NCBI RefSeq assembly: GCF_001624695.1
Contig: NZ_JSEP01000002.1
Coordinates: 124,001-188,000 of the forward strand
Length of the DNA stretch: 64,000 nucleotides
From: Labrenzia sp. OB1
Lineage (GTDB): Bacteria; Pseudomonadota; Alphaproteobacteria; Rhizobiales; Stappiaceae
Reading direction: 5' to 3'
Of the stretch, positions 44,730 through 54,943 are shown in pieces. The number at the start of each line of letters is the position of its first letter. The stretch's first letter is position 1. The notes beneath the pieces are model-generated. The model did no database searches and was not told the DNA's origin. It was given only the letters and a program-made list of their open reading frames with translations. The position numbers and the translations under genes are program-made.

Positions 44730-45614
44730 TCAGACCTTCATTTCGCGGATCATCCAGTCGCAGAAAACCTGGGCATCGGGGCTGAGGCCCTGGCGTGGGC
44801 CGGAGGTGACGAGAAAATAGCTGTGCCGGCTCTTGATCTTCCTGGGAGACGACCTGATCAACCGCCCATCCTCCAGATAAGGCTGTGCGAGAGTTTCCAG
44901 CACCAGCGCATGACCGTGGCCTCGGGCGGCCAGTTCCAGTGCCGACAGGCTCTGGTCCACCTGAAGTCCGGTGCGCGGAGGAACCGGGTGCGCGTAGCTG
45001 CGAAAGAAGCTCTCCCACGTATCGACAACACCCATGATGTCCAGACGGGTGGCTCCGGCGAGAACGTCCAGATCCCTTTGGCCGGGGTCGAGCGCCAGGT
45101 CCGGATGACAGACCGGGACGATGGGATCGTTGAGCAGAAATTCCACCGACCCGTCTGTCCAGGCGCCGTCACCGAAGCGTACGTCGATGTCGAACAGGTC
45201 CGGATTGAGAACCTCCGCCCAGGACGCCGAGATCATCTGAAGGTCGATTTCCGGATACGCCTCCTGAAAGGCCTTCAGGCGCGGGATCATCCACAACTGG
45301 CAGAAGCTGTTCAGGCAGCGGAAGCGGACCGGTTTTCTGTCCCGTTCTCCGAAAACGGAAACCGTGGCGATGGACAGGTCGGAGAAGGCCTTTTCGACGC
45401 TCGGCAGGTAGGTCTGCCCAAGCCGTGTCAAAACCACTTCCCGGTGCACCCGGCCGAAGAGCGGATAACCGAGATGCTGCTCGAGCTGGCGCACCTGGTA
45501 ACTGACTGCGGCCGGAGTGATCAGCAGTTCTTCAGCGGCCCGGGTGAAATTTCCCAGACGCGCGGCCGCCTCGAAAGAGCGCAACCAGGAAAGCGGGGGC
45601 AGATTATAGGCCAT
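44730..45614 (-). CDS. LysR-family regulator (GcvA-like)
   Basis: Transcription factor of 294 residues. The N-terminal helix-turn-helix (PLSWLRSFEAAARLGNFTRAAEEL, then ITPAAVSYQVRQLEQHLG) is followed by a two-lobed ligand domain. The SWLRSFEAAAR style of start is typical of the GcvA/AmpR subgroup. The start at ATG 45614 has GGAG eight bases upstream. It is divergent from the GMC-ALDH-enolase operon and is the likely regulator of it, and of itself, through the shared 183-base region. Confidence 0.92.
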   Translation of the reverse strand: MAYNLPPLSWLRSFEAAARLGNFTRAAEELLITPAAVSYQVRQLEQHLGYPLFGRVHREVVLTRLGQTYLPSVEKAFSDLSIATVSVFGERDRKPVRFRCLNSFCQLWMIPRLKAFQEAYPEIDLQMISASWAEVLNPDLFDIDVRFGDGAWTDGSVEFLLNDPIVPVCHPDLALDPGQRDLDVLAGATRLDIMGVVDTWESFFRSYAHPVPPRTGLQVDQSLSALELAARGHGHALVLETLAQPYLEDGRLIRSSPRKIKSRHSYFLVTSGPRQGLSPDAQVFCDWMIREMKV

Positions 45615-45797
45615 GCCGGTGTCTCCGTTGGCGTATTCTTCCACTGTGATCCAATGGCGAGCGATCAAATCATCGTTTTATAAACAGGACCCTCTTTCAA
45701 ATTTTTTCAATACTATGTCAAAAAATTATTCGTTTCAGATTTTTCAGATCTTGCCGGAAACTTGTGCCCACGAACAGGCATCACGGCAGTGCGGCGC

Positions 45798-47414
45798 ATG
45801 GAAACAGTCGATTACATCATTGTGGGAGCAGGGTCCGCCGGATGTATCCTGGCAGAGCGGTTGAGCGCAGATCCCCAGACCAGCGTTCTGCTGCTGGAAG
45901 CTGGCGGACCGGATTCCTCTCCCTGGGTGTCCCTGCCGCTCGGCTATGGCAAGCTCAATGCCGACCCGAAGCGGACCTGGCGTTTCATGACCGAGACGGA
46001 CCAGGAGTTGGGTGGACGCAGTATCTGCTGGCCGCGCGGCCGTCTGCTGGGCGGCTCCGGATCCATCAACGCCATGGTCTATTGCCGCGGTCTTCCCGGC
46101 GATTTCGAGGACTGGGAAAGATCCGGTGCTGTCGGCTGGAACTGGCGGGACGTCAAATCCACCTTCGAACGGCTTGAAACCAAGGTGGGGCCGCTCGGTG
46201 AGAAACAGGGGAACGGACCCATCCATGTTCAGAACATCACCAATCAGATCCACAGGGTAAACCGGCACTTTCGTGCCGCAGTCATGGAAGTCGGCCTGCC
46301 CTGGTCGGACGATTTCAACGGCGACAATCCCGAAGGCGGCGGCATCTACCAGATCAACACCCGCAATGGCCGGCGCTGCTCGTCCGCGCGTGCCTTCCTG
46401 CGTCCTGCCCTTGCCCGCCGCAACCTCGCCCTGCGCATGAATGCCCAGGCCAGACGCATCCTGTTTGACGGACTGACCGCGCATGGGGTCGAGCTGGTCA
46501 GCGGCGAGACAGTCTTCGCCCGGCGCGAGGTTATCCTGTCAGCGGGGGCAATCGGGTCACCGCAGCTGTTGCAGGTTTCCGGCATCGGTCCGGGCGCGTT
46601 GCTCAGCGGTCTGGGCATTCCCGTGATCCACGACAACAGGAATGTCGGCGGCAATCTGCAGGATCATCTCGCCGCGAATTTCACCTTCCGCGCCCGCGAG
46701 GCAACGCTCAATGCGGTATTGCGCCCCCTGTTCGGGCAGGCACTCGCGGCCCTGCAATACGCGGCAACACGCAAGGGGCCACTGTCGCTGTCGGTGAACC
46801 AGTGCGGCGGTTTTCTGAGATCGCGCCGGGAGCTAGACCGGCCAGACCAGCAGCTTTACTTCAATCCGATCAGCTACCGCCTGACGCCCTATCGAAACAC
46901 GACACGGTTTACGATCGATCCGTTCAACGGCTTCATCATCTGCGCACAGCCTGCCCGGCCGACCAGCCGGGGGCGCATCGACATCAAGAGCGCCGACAGC
47001 ACGATTGCACCGGCGATCCGTCCGAATTCCCTCGCCACGGAAGAGGACCGGCGAACCGTTATCGACGGCGGCAGACTGTGCCAGAAGCTGATGTCCAGCA
47101 ATGCCCTGAGCAAGCTGGCAGAGAACTCCGTCGCACCGCACCTGAACGAATTGGACGACGATGGCATCCTGGCGGATTTCCGGGCTCGTGCAAGCACGGT
47201 CTTCCATCCGGTTTCCACCTGCCGCATGGGCGAGAACCGCGGGACCACCGTCGTCAGCAGCCGGTTGAAAGTCCACGGCGTCGATGGCCTTCGCGTTGTC
47301 GATGCTTCCGCTTTTCCGAATATCACTTCGGGCAATACCAACGCCCCGACCATGATGCTGGCCCTCAAGGGGGCCGATCTCATTCTCGAAGACCAAAGAC
47401 GGAACATGCAATGA
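45798..47414 (+). CDS. GMC-family FAD-dependent dehydrogenase (choline dehydrogenase-like)
   Basis: Flavoenzyme of 538 residues oxidising a primary alcohol. The dinucleotide fold IIVGAGSAGCILAERL (residues 7-22), the GMC signature RGRLLGGSGSINAMVYCRG, and the active site with FHPVSTCRMG (catalytic His) and SGNTNAPT are all present. It overlaps the next gene, an aldehyde dehydrogenase, by four bases. The pair would carry out two-step oxidation of an alcohol to an acid, as choline to betaine, though other polyols are possible. Confidence 0.92.
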   Translation: METVDYIIVGAGSAGCILAERLSADPQTSVLLLEAGGPDSSPWVSLPLGYGKLNADPKRTWRFMTETDQELGGRSICWPRGRLLGGSGSINAMVYCRGLPGDFEDWERSGAVGWNWRDVKSTFERLETKVGPLGEKQGNGPIHVQNITNQIHRVNRHFRAAVMEVGLPWSDDFNGDNPEGGGIYQINTRNGRRCSSARAFLRPALARRNLALRMNAQARRILFDGLTAHGVELVSGETVFARREVILSAGAIGSPQLLQVSGIGPGALLSGLGIPVIHDNRNVGGNLQDHLAANFTFRAREATLNAVLRPLFGQALAALQYAATRKGPLSLSVNQCGGFLRSRRELDRPDQQLYFNPISYRLTPYRNTTRFTIDPFNGFIICAQPARPTSRGRIDIKSADSTIAPAIRPNSLATEEDRRTVIDGGRLCQKLMSSNALSKLAENSVAPHLNELDDDGILADFRARASTVFHPVSTCRMGENRGTTVVSSRLKVHGVDGLRVVDASAFPNITSGNTNAPTMMLALKGADLILEDQRRNMQ

Positions 47415-48898
47415 CTGTCCAGGATATCGTACAGGACTACCTGAAGACGGGAATGCTGGTGTCGCTGCCCGATGGCCACTTCATAGACGGCAGGTTCACC
47501 GCCGCATCCGACCGCAAGATGGAAAGCTTCGATCCGGGCCGCGCGGAAGTCTTCGCTGAATTTTCCCTCGGCCGGGAGGCCGACATGGACCGGGCGATCG
47601 CGGCTGCCGAAAAGGCGGCGAAACACTGGCGCCATGTCGCTCCCGCCGAACGCTGCCGCATCCTGAACACCGTCGCCCGTGTCCTCTGGGAAAACGCCGA
47701 CCGGCTTTCGGTCATCGAGGTGGTCGACAGCGGCAAGACCCTCGCGGAGGCCTCCGGCGACGTTCAGGCATCGGCACGCCTGTTCGAATATTACGCCGGC
47801 GCCGCCGACAAGCTCGATGGCCGGTCGGTCAATCTGGGGTCTGCCTACACCGCGTTCACCATGCGCGAACCGGTCGGAGTAACAGGGCACATCATTCCCT
47901 GGAACTATCCCACCTCGACCTTCGCGCGCGGTGTCGCCCCCGCTCTGGCCGCCGGCTGTTCCGTCGTGGCAAAACCCGCCGAAACCACTCCGTTCACAGC
48001 GCTGGTGATGGCGCAGCTGCTGTCCGAAGCCGGCGTGCCGGACGGGTTGGTGAATGTGGTGACCGGTCTTGGGACCGATGTTGGCGCGAAAATGGCGCAG
48101 GACCCGCGCATCAAGCAGCTCACTTTCACGGGCTCCGTTGCGACGGGGGTTCATGTCGCGCAGATGACAACACCAAACGTGACCCGCCTGACGCTGGAAC
48201 TTGGCGGCAAGTCGCCGCTGCTCGCCTTTCAGGATGCCGATCCGGACAAGGTTGCCGATGGCGCCTATTGGGCGATTTTCTCCAACTCGGGCCAGATCTG
48301 CTCCGCCGGATCGCGTCTCATCCTGCACAAATCGATCCGAGACGAGGTTCTTGCAATTCTCGCGGAACGGGCACGAAAGATCAAAACGGCGCACGGCCTG
48401 ACGGCTCCCGATATGGGAGCGATCAACTCGGACCTGCATCTGTCCCGCATCAAGGCTCATGTGGATGCGGCAAAAGCCAGAGGCGCCAATATCCTCACCG
48501 GCGGAGACGTCACCACCGACGCGGACACCGGCAAGGGCTGGTTCTTCCAGCCGACCATCATCGCGGACCTTCAGCCTGACGATCCGGCTGTGCAGGAAGA
48601 AATCTTCGGTCCGGTGCTCGCAGTGCAGAACTTCGAAACCGAAGAAGAAGCCGTCGCCCTTGCCAACGGCACGGAGTTCGGTCTGGTGGCCAGCGTCTAC
48701 ACATCCGATGTTGGCCGGTCGATGCGTATTGCCTCGGCCCTCGACTGCGGCCAGGTTTCGGTCAACGACTATTGGGCAGGCGGACTGGAACTGCCTTTCG
48801 GTGGCAACAAGAAATCCGGTTACGGACGCGAAAAAGGCTGGGAAGGCCTGGACGCATATACCAAGGTGAAATCGATCACCATCAGCAACGCAAGCTAA
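47411..48898 (+). CDS. Aldehyde dehydrogenase family protein (betaine-aldehyde dehydrogenase-like)
   Basis: NAD(P)-dependent dehydrogenase of 495 residues. The catalytic glutamate is in LELGGKSPL, the nucleophile cysteine in NSGQICSAGSRL, and GHIIPWNYPTSTF is the conserved proline/Asn stretch near residue 165. FTGSVATG is the cofactor loop. It is translationally coupled to the GMC gene by an ATGA overlap and probably oxidises its aldehyde product. Downstream the enolase-superfamily gene begins 10 bases later. Confidence 0.93.
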   Translation: MTVQDIVQDYLKTGMLVSLPDGHFIDGRFTAASDRKMESFDPGRAEVFAEFSLGREADMDRAIAAAEKAAKHWRHVAPAERCRILNTVARVLWENADRLSVIEVVDSGKTLAEASGDVQASARLFEYYAGAADKLDGRSVNLGSAYTAFTMREPVGVTGHIIPWNYPTSTFARGVAPALAAGCSVVAKPAETTPFTALVMAQLLSEAGVPDGLVNVVTGLGTDVGAKMAQDPRIKQLTFTGSVATGVHVAQMTTPNVTRLTLELGGKSPLLAFQDADPDKVADGAYWAIFSNSGQICSAGSRLILHKSIRDEVLAILAERARKIKTAHGLTAPDMGAINSDLHLSRIKAHVDAAKARGANILTGGDVTTDADTGKGWFFQPTIIADLQPDDPAVQEEIFGPVLAVQNFETEEEAVALANGTEFGLVASVYTSDVGRSMRIASALDCGQVSVNDYWAGGLELPFGGNKKSGYGREKGWEGLDAYTKVKSITISNAS

Positions 48899-48908
48899 AC
48901 GGTTCCAA

Positions 48909-50120
48909 ATGAAACTCGACCAAATCGAGACATTCGTCGTTGAAAATGCTCCGCCACGCCATGGCGGCCGCTATTTCATCTTCGTCAAGCTGGTGACTGC
49001 CTGCGGCATCACCGGCTACGGCGAAATCTACAACGCCACCTTCGGCCCGCATCTGGTGGCCGACATGGCGAAGGATGTTTTCCAGCGCCAGTTCGAAGGC
49101 GCGGATCCGCATCATATCGAGAAACTCTGGCACAAAACCTATGGCGCCGGTTATACGCTGCGCCCGGATGTCACCGTCATGGGTGTGCTGTCCGGACTGG
49201 AAATGGCCTGCTGGGACATTATCGGCAAGGCGGCGGGCAAACCGGCCTACGAGTTGCTTGGCGGCAAGGTGCACGAGAGGCTGCGCACCTATACCTATCT
49301 CTACCCTGCGGAAGGCGACGTCTATCCGGACCCTGCCCTGCCGAATGTCTATAACGATCCGGACATGGCCGCCGAAGTGGCCGTCAAAGCCGTCGAGCAG
49401 GGTTTCACGGCGGTCAAGTTCGACCCGGCCGGGGCCTACACCATCTATGACGGTCATCAGCCGAGCCTGGAGGACCTGGACCGTTCGGAAGGTTTCTGCC
49501 GCGCCATCCGCGAAGCCGTCGGGACAAGAGCCGACCTGTTGTTCGGCACTCACGGCCAGTTCACGGTCTCCGGCGCAAAGCGCATGGCCCGCCGGCTGGA
49601 AGCCTATGATCCGCTGTGGTTCGAAGAGCCCATTCCGCCCGAACGACCTGAAGACATGGCGGAAGTTGCCCGCTTCACCTCCATTCCCGTTGCGACCGGT
49701 GAACGGCTTTGCACCAAATACGAGTTCTCCAGGGTTCTGGAAACCGGAGCAGCGGCCATTCTCCAGATGAACCTCGGCCGGGTCGGCGGGCTGCTGGAGG
49801 GCAAGAAGATCGCGTCGATGGCCGAATGCCGTTCCGCGCAGATCGCGCCGCATCTCTACTGCGGTCCATTGGTTGCCCTTGCGAACATCCAGCTGGCGAC
49901 CTGCAGCCCGAACTTCCTGGTGCTGGAGTCGATCCGCCGCTTCGACGGCTTCTATGCCGATCTTCTGAAAACGCCGATCCGCTGGGAAGACGGCTACGTC
50001 ATCCCCTCAGGTGAACCGGGCCTTGGCCACGACTTCAACGAGGAGATCGCGAAGGCCAATCCGTACACGGGCAACGAGTTGCACCTCGGGCTTCAGGAGC
50101 GGCCGGCTCTTCCGCTTTAG
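48909..50120 (+). CDS. Mandelate racemase/muconate lactonizing enzyme family protein (acid-sugar dehydratase-like)
   Basis: Enolase-superfamily enzyme of 403 residues. It has an N-terminal capping domain and a TIM barrel. VKFDPAGAYT, WFEEPIPPE, ATGERL (metal-ligand glutamate region) and IAPHLYCGPL (base His) match the acid-sugar dehydratase subgroup. It is the third gene of the operon and would act on a sugar-acid or polyol-derived acid. This hints that the operon's alcohol is a sugar-like polyol rather than choline, but the substrate is not shown. Confidence 0.88.
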   Translation: MKLDQIETFVVENAPPRHGGRYFIFVKLVTACGITGYGEIYNATFGPHLVADMAKDVFQRQFEGADPHHIEKLWHKTYGAGYTLRPDVTVMGVLSGLEMACWDIIGKAAGKPAYELLGGKVHERLRTYTYLYPAEGDVYPDPALPNVYNDPDMAAEVAVKAVEQGFTAVKFDPAGAYTIYDGHQPSLEDLDRSEGFCRAIREAVGTRADLLFGTHGQFTVSGAKRMARRLEAYDPLWFEEPIPPERPEDMAEVARFTSIPVATGERLCTKYEFSRVLETGAAAILQMNLGRVGGLLEGKKIASMAECRSAQIAPHLYCGPLVALANIQLATCSPNFLVLESIRRFDGFYADLLKTPIRWEDGYVIPSGEPGLGHDFNEEIAKANPYTGNELHLGLQERPALPL

Positions 50121-50148
50121 GGTGAGAGGCGGCAGAAATGCTGCCCTT

Positions 50149-52242
50149 TCACGCGACCTCGCTGACGGGGCCGATTTTACAGACCTCCGGAGGGTTGTTT
50201 TCTTCGGACCGGTCCGTCGCGAGCCTGGCGACCAGAGAGCGGATGTCGTCGACAGGCATTGGTTTGCCGAAGAGAAAGCCCTGCACTTCATTGCAGCCTT
50301 GCGCGGCCAGAAGGCCAAGGTGCTCTTCGGTTTCCACGCCCTCGGCGAGCACCGGGATATCAAGGCTTTCCGCCAGGATAATCGTCGCCTTCACGATGGC
50401 GTCGGATTGCCGGTTGCTGCCCAGATCCTTCACGAATTCGCGGTCGATCTTGATCTTGTCGAACGGGAAGGCCTGCAGGGTCGCCAGCGAGGAGTATCCG
50501 GTTCCATAGTCGTCCATAACGATACGCACACCGAGGCGCTTAAGCTGGTGAATGATCTGCAGGGCGTGTGCAGTGTCGGCAATGATGCCGGTCTCCGTAA
50601 TCTCCAGTTCAAGCCGCGCCGGATCCAGTCCGCTGCGTTCAAGCGTCCGTTCCACAAAACCCGGAAATTTGCTGTCGGAGAGCTGCACCTGGGCGATATT
50701 CACGGCGATCTTGAGGGGCTCCGGCCAGGCAGCAGCCTCATGGCAGGCGGTGCGGAGGACCCAGGTGCCAATTTCGAGAATCAGTCCGGTTTCCTCGGCA
50801 ATCGGAATGAATTGCGAGGGTGACACCTTTCCACGCTTTGGATGGTTCCAGCGCAACAAGACCTCGGTCCCGGTAACGGCCCGTGTCGCGACGTCGTTCT
50901 GAAGCTGATAATAGAGCTCGAACTCATCATTTTTGAGCGCATTGCGCAGATCCATGGCAAGGGCGCTGCGGTCGCGGATCTGCTGATCCTTGTCCTCATT
51001 GTAACAAAGGGCGGTATTTTCGCCCTCCTCCTTGGCGCGGCGCATCGCGCGCTCGGCCGCATCGAGAAGCTGAACCCCGCTGGAACCGTGGTCCGGATAA
51101 AGAGCATATCCAACATTGCAGCCAACACGGATATCCTTGCCGCGCCACGTCATGGGCTGCGATACCAACTTCTGCACCCGTTTGCAGAATTCGAGTACAT
51201 AGCCTCGATTGTAAGAGGGTTTTCCGACAATGACGAATTCATCGCCGCTGAGCCTGGCAACATACTCGCCCTGTTCCAGGTGCTCGGACAGACATTTTGC
51301 GACGTGACGTAAAAATGCGTCCCCGCCGGAGTAGCCGAGAACCTCGTTCACTTCCTTGAATCTGGTCAGATTGCAGCTCATCACGACAATGCGTGCGTTG
51401 TCATTTGTGACCCCGGACAGGGCCGCGTCCAGATATCTGTCGAGAGCCCCCCGGTTGGGCAGCCCGGTCATGGGGTCGTGATGAGCCACGTGATGCAGCT
51501 TGTTGTCGGTATCCTGCGCATTTGCGGAATCGATCGAATACGTAATCATCGCCGACAGCATGAGAACGCCCATAGTGAAAACAATGGCTATTCCGACAAG
51601 CCTGTTGGAGACGAGATCGCTGGTGCTGGCGTCCAGACGCAATGGCGTGATATCCACGCCGGCCATGGAAACAAAATGCAGGCCGGACACCGCGAGGATG
51701 AAGCTGAGCACGGCGCCATATTTGCAATAACGTGTCGCCGGCCGCACCACTCGGTTGGTCACCAGCATTCCGAAGACACAGGCAAGGACGACCGAGGCGG
51801 CCACATACGACAGGGAAACCGTCAGGATCCCGGACACCTTCATCGCCTCGATGCCAATGAAATGCATGACCACGATGGACGCTCCGAGAACCAGCCCGCC
51901 AACCTCGATCAGTATCGATCTTCGCGTAACGCTGCTGATCAGCAGTCCGGCGGTGGCGCCGCACACGGCGACCACCAGCGACATCACCGTCAACCCGAGA
52001 TCATACCCCAGTATGAACGGGCTTTCATAGGCGATCATCGCGAGAAAATGCGTACTCCAGATTGTTCCGCCCGCGATCAGACCGGAAAGAAGCAGCCACA
52101 GATACTTGAGACTACCATGCGTCCGGCGTACTCTTGCGAATAGCCGCATGGTCAGAACTGAGCCGACCGTCAAAATTATTACCGCCAGCAGAACAAACAG
52201 CGGATCATGTTCGAAAGCGATACATGAAAGAACAGTCAGCAT
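50149..52242 (-). CDS. MHYT-GGDEF-EAL cyclic-di-GMP protein
   Basis: Inner-membrane protein of 697 residues. The N-terminal MHYT sensor (about 1-235, seven helices) carries the repeats THFLAM, MHFIGIE and LHFVSMAG, whose Met and His are thought to bind copper or a gas. GGDEF (about 255-425) has RLSGDEF at the active site. EAL (about 430-685) has EVLLRW, NIAQVQ, ELEITETG, DDYGTGYSSL and EGVETEEH. Both catalytic domains keep key residues, so it may make or degrade c-di-GMP or do both. It is a single gene. Confidence 0.9.
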   Translation of the reverse strand: MLTVLSCIAFEHDPLFVLLAVIILTVGSVLTMRLFARVRRTHGSLKYLWLLLSGLIAGGTIWSTHFLAMIAYESPFILGYDLGLTVMSLVVAVCGATAGLLISSVTRRSILIEVGGLVLGASIVVMHFIGIEAMKVSGILTVSLSYVAASVVLACVFGMLVTNRVVRPATRYCKYGAVLSFILAVSGLHFVSMAGVDITPLRLDASTSDLVSNRLVGIAIVFTMGVLMLSAMITYSIDSANAQDTDNKLHHVAHHDPMTGLPNRGALDRYLDAALSGVTNDNARIVVMSCNLTRFKEVNEVLGYSGGDAFLRHVAKCLSEHLEQGEYVARLSGDEFVIVGKPSYNRGYVLEFCKRVQKLVSQPMTWRGKDIRVGCNVGYALYPDHGSSGVQLLDAAERAMRRAKEEGENTALCYNEDKDQQIRDRSALAMDLRNALKNDEFELYYQLQNDVATRAVTGTEVLLRWNHPKRGKVSPSQFIPIAEETGLILEIGTWVLRTACHEAAAWPEPLKIAVNIAQVQLSDSKFPGFVERTLERSGLDPARLELEITETGIIADTAHALQIIHQLKRLGVRIVMDDYGTGYSSLATLQAFPFDKIKIDREFVKDLGSNRQSDAIVKATIILAESLDIPVLAEGVETEEHLGLLAAQGCNEVQGFLFGKPMPVDDIRSLVARLATDRSEENNPPEVCKIGPVSEVA

Positions 52243-52530
52243 CTCTTACTCCAGAAGACACAAAATACCTCCTTTCCCTGGAGAATTCGTAAAAACACGT
52301 GTTTGAAACACAGTATCAATAATGAAAAGTTACCCACCCTAATCCGTTGAAATAAATATCGTATCGGCGCGATTTCACACTTATTCCGGTAAACGATATT
52401 TATCTCAATTTTTAGGTGTTCATCTTTCGCGTTTCAACACCCACTCCCAGCTCACCCGGCAGCCCGCAAATGCCCCGGGCTGTAGCGCCATGCGGCGCTC
52501 GAAGGGCCCGGGCGCATGCCGCGCCGGCCC
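52243..52530. other. Intergenic region between MHYT gene and glcB
   Basis: About 290 bases. It contains an 11-bp inverted repeat (arms 52352-52362 and 52393-52403) with a 30-base spacer, and two short GC hairpins near 52450-52500 without a T tract. Possible promoter of the MHYT gene and end of glcB. Confidence 0.5.
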
Positions 52531-54693
52531 TCATGCAGCCGTCTTCGCCTTGAATTCGATCCGGCGGCGGTGGAGGACCGGCTCGGTATAGCCGTTCGGC
52601 TGTTTCGTTCCTTCCAGCACCAGCTCACAGGCCGCCTGGAAGGCGACGGAGTCGTCGAAATTCGCGGCCATCGGGCGGTAACCGGGATCTCCGGCATTCT
52701 GACCGTCAACCACTGCAGCCATGCGCTTCATGGTCTCCATCACCTGATCCTTGCTGACCACACCGTGATGCAGCCAGTTGGCGATGTGCTGCGAGGAAAT
52801 TCGCAACGTCGCCCGGTCTTCCATGAGGCCGACATTGTTGATGTCCGGCACTTTGGAGCAGCCGATGCCCTGTTCCACCCAGCGCACGACATATCCCAAA
52901 ATACCCTGGGCGTTGTTGTCCAGCTCCGCCTGGATATCTTCAGGCGTCCAGTTCGGCCGCTCCGCTATCGGAATGGACAGAATATCCTCCAGTCCGGCGC
53001 TTTCGCGGGACTTCAATTCGGCCTGGCGCTGCGCGACGGACACCTTGTGGTAATGCAGGGCATGCAGGGTGGCCGCCGTCGGTGACGGTACCCAGGCCGT
53101 ATTGGCCCCCGCCATCGGATGGCCGATCTTCTGCTCCAGCATGGCTTCCATCAGGTCCGGCATAGCCCACATGCCCTTGCCGATCTGGGCATGGCCGGGG
53201 AGCCCGCAGGCCAGCCCGACATCGACGTTGTTGTTTTCATAAGCGGTGATCCAGGCCGCCGCTTTCATGTCGCCCTTGCGGATCATCGGCCCGGCTTCCA
53301 TGGAGGTGTGCATCTCATCTCCGGTCCGGTCGAGGAAACCGGTGTTGATGAAGAACACCCGGTCTTTCGCCTGGCGGATGCATTCCTTCAGGTTCACCGT
53401 GGTACGGCGTTCCTCGTCCATGATGCCCATCTTGAGCGTATGGCGCGTCATGCCGAGCGCGTCCTCCACCCGATCAAAAATCCGCGATGCGAAAGCCACC
53501 TCCTCGGGTCCGTGCATCTTCGGCTTGACGATGTAAACCGAACCTGCGCGGCTGTTGGTTTGCCGGCCCTTCGGTCCGATATCGTGCAGCGCGATCATCG
53601 ATGTGATCATGGCGTCCAGAAGACCTTCCGGCACTTCGTTGCCGTCCTTGTCCAGCACCGCGTCAATCGTCATGAGGTGGCCGACGTTGCGTACCAGCAG
53701 CAGCGAGCGGCCATGGAGCGTCACGGCGCTGCCGCTGGGTCCTGTATAGTGCCGGTCGCCATGCATGCGCCGGGTGACGGTTTTGCCGCCCTTTTCAAAC
53801 GTCTCTTCCAGATCGCCCTTCATCAGGCCGAGCCAGTTGGTGTAAACGGCCACCTTGTCCTGCGCGTCGACCGCGGCGACAGAATCCTCGCAATCCATGA
53901 TCGTCGACATGGCGGATTCCAGAACGATATCGGAGATATGGGCCTTGTCGGTGCTGCCGATCGGATGCTGACTGTCGATATTGATTTCCAGATGAAGACC
54001 GTTCTTGACCAGCAGGATCTTGTAGGGAGCGCTTGCATCGCCGGAAAAACCTGCGAATTGAGCTTCATCGGCAAGAGAGACGGAACCGGTTTCCGTAGCG
54101 ATCTGAAGCGCGCCGCTGTTCACGGCCAGTCCGGTGACGCTGGACCAGCTTCCGCTTGTCAGTGGCGCCGCCTCGTCTAGCGCCTTGCGGGCATGCGCGA
54201 TCACTTCCGCCCCACGCGCTTCATCATATCCGCCGCCCTGCGGCCGGCTGCCCATGGCGTCCGTGCCGTAAAGCGCGTCGTAGAGCGATCCCCAGCGGGA
54301 GTTGGCGGCATTCAGAGCGTATCGTGCATTCATCACCGGAACGACAAGCTGGGGACCGGCGACTTCGCCGATTTCCGGATCGACATCGGTGGTCCCGACC
54401 TCGAAATCACCCTCATCGGGCACCAGATAGCCGATTTCGCTCAGAAAGGATTTATAGGTCTCCATGTCCGGAGTCCCCGGATTGGCCTTGTGCCAATCGT
54501 CGATCCTCGCCTGCAGGGCATCGCGTTTTTCCAGCAGGGCCCGGTTGACCGGAGCCAGATCGTGAACCAGCGCGGAAAGGCTTTTCCAGAAATGATCCTG
54601 GTCGACACCTGTCTCCGGCAAGGCTTCGCCGTTGATGAAATCGAAGAGTACCCTTGCGACTTTCAATCCATGGACATCGATCCGGCCGGTCAT
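52531..54693 (-). CDS. glcB: Malate synthase G
   Basis: Condenses glyoxylate with acetyl-CoA to malate. 720 residues, the length of the monomeric G isoform. Conserved segments are [56 protein letters not shown] with the catalytic Asp/Glu region, and [17 protein letters not shown]. In alphaproteobacteria it runs the glyoxylate route together with isocitrate lyase, which is not in this window. It is divergent from an EamA-type gene. Confidence 0.96.
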   Translation of the reverse strand: MTGRIDVHGLKVARVLFDFINGEALPETGVDQDHFWKSLSALVHDLAPVNRALLEKRDALQARIDDWHKANPGTPDMETYKSFLSEIGYLVPDEGDFEVGTTDVDPEIGEVAGPQLVVPVMNARYALNAANSRWGSLYDALYGTDAMGSRPQGGGYDEARGAEVIAHARKALDEAAPLTSGSWSSVTGLAVNSGALQIATETGSVSLADEAQFAGFSGDASAPYKILLVKNGLHLEINIDSQHPIGSTDKAHISDIVLESAMSTIMDCEDSVAAVDAQDKVAVYTNWLGLMKGDLEETFEKGGKTVTRRMHGDRHYTGPSGSAVTLHGRSLLLVRNVGHLMTIDAVLDKDGNEVPEGLLDAMITSMIALHDIGPKGRQTNSRAGSVYIVKPKMHGPEEVAFASRIFDRVEDALGMTRHTLKMGIMDEERRTTVNLKECIRQAKDRVFFINTGFLDRTGDEMHTSMEAGPMIRKGDMKAAAWITAYENNNVDVGLACGLPGHAQIGKGMWAMPDLMEAMLEQKIGHPMAGANTAWVPSPTAATLHALHYHKVSVAQRQAELKSRESAGLEDILSIPIAERPNWTPEDIQAELDNNAQGILGYVVRWVEQGIGCSKVPDINNVGLMEDRATLRISSQHIANWLHHGVVSKDQVMETMKRMAAVVDGQNAGDPGYRPMAANFDDSVAFQAACELVLEGTKQPNGYTEPVLHRRRIEFKAKTAA

Positions 54694-54943
54694 TCCTGTC
54701 TCCCTAAAATCCGTTTGTCTTCAGGGCACGACCCCGAGACCCGTTACGAGCTGCCAGTGTTTTGGGATGAAACCGGGCGGGCGTCAATTGGCCGGGTTCA
54801 CCCATGACTTTTTCTGTTTTGGAAACAATCCAGGGTATTATCTCCAGAACCCGATCCGTATTTTGAAAAGAAGGCCCTTTCGGTCCCTCCCTTCTTCCAG
54901 TACCGATGGCGGCATCAACACCGCTTTTCGCGGAAAGGTTCTT

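Noticed and set aside
46802-47410. N-terminal extension of the aldehyde dehydrogenase
   Set aside because: It overlaps the GMC gene in another frame and the family begins at MTVQD at 47411.
46889-48460. 523-residue minus-strand frame
   Set aside because: Antisense to the GMC and aldehyde dehydrogenase genes.
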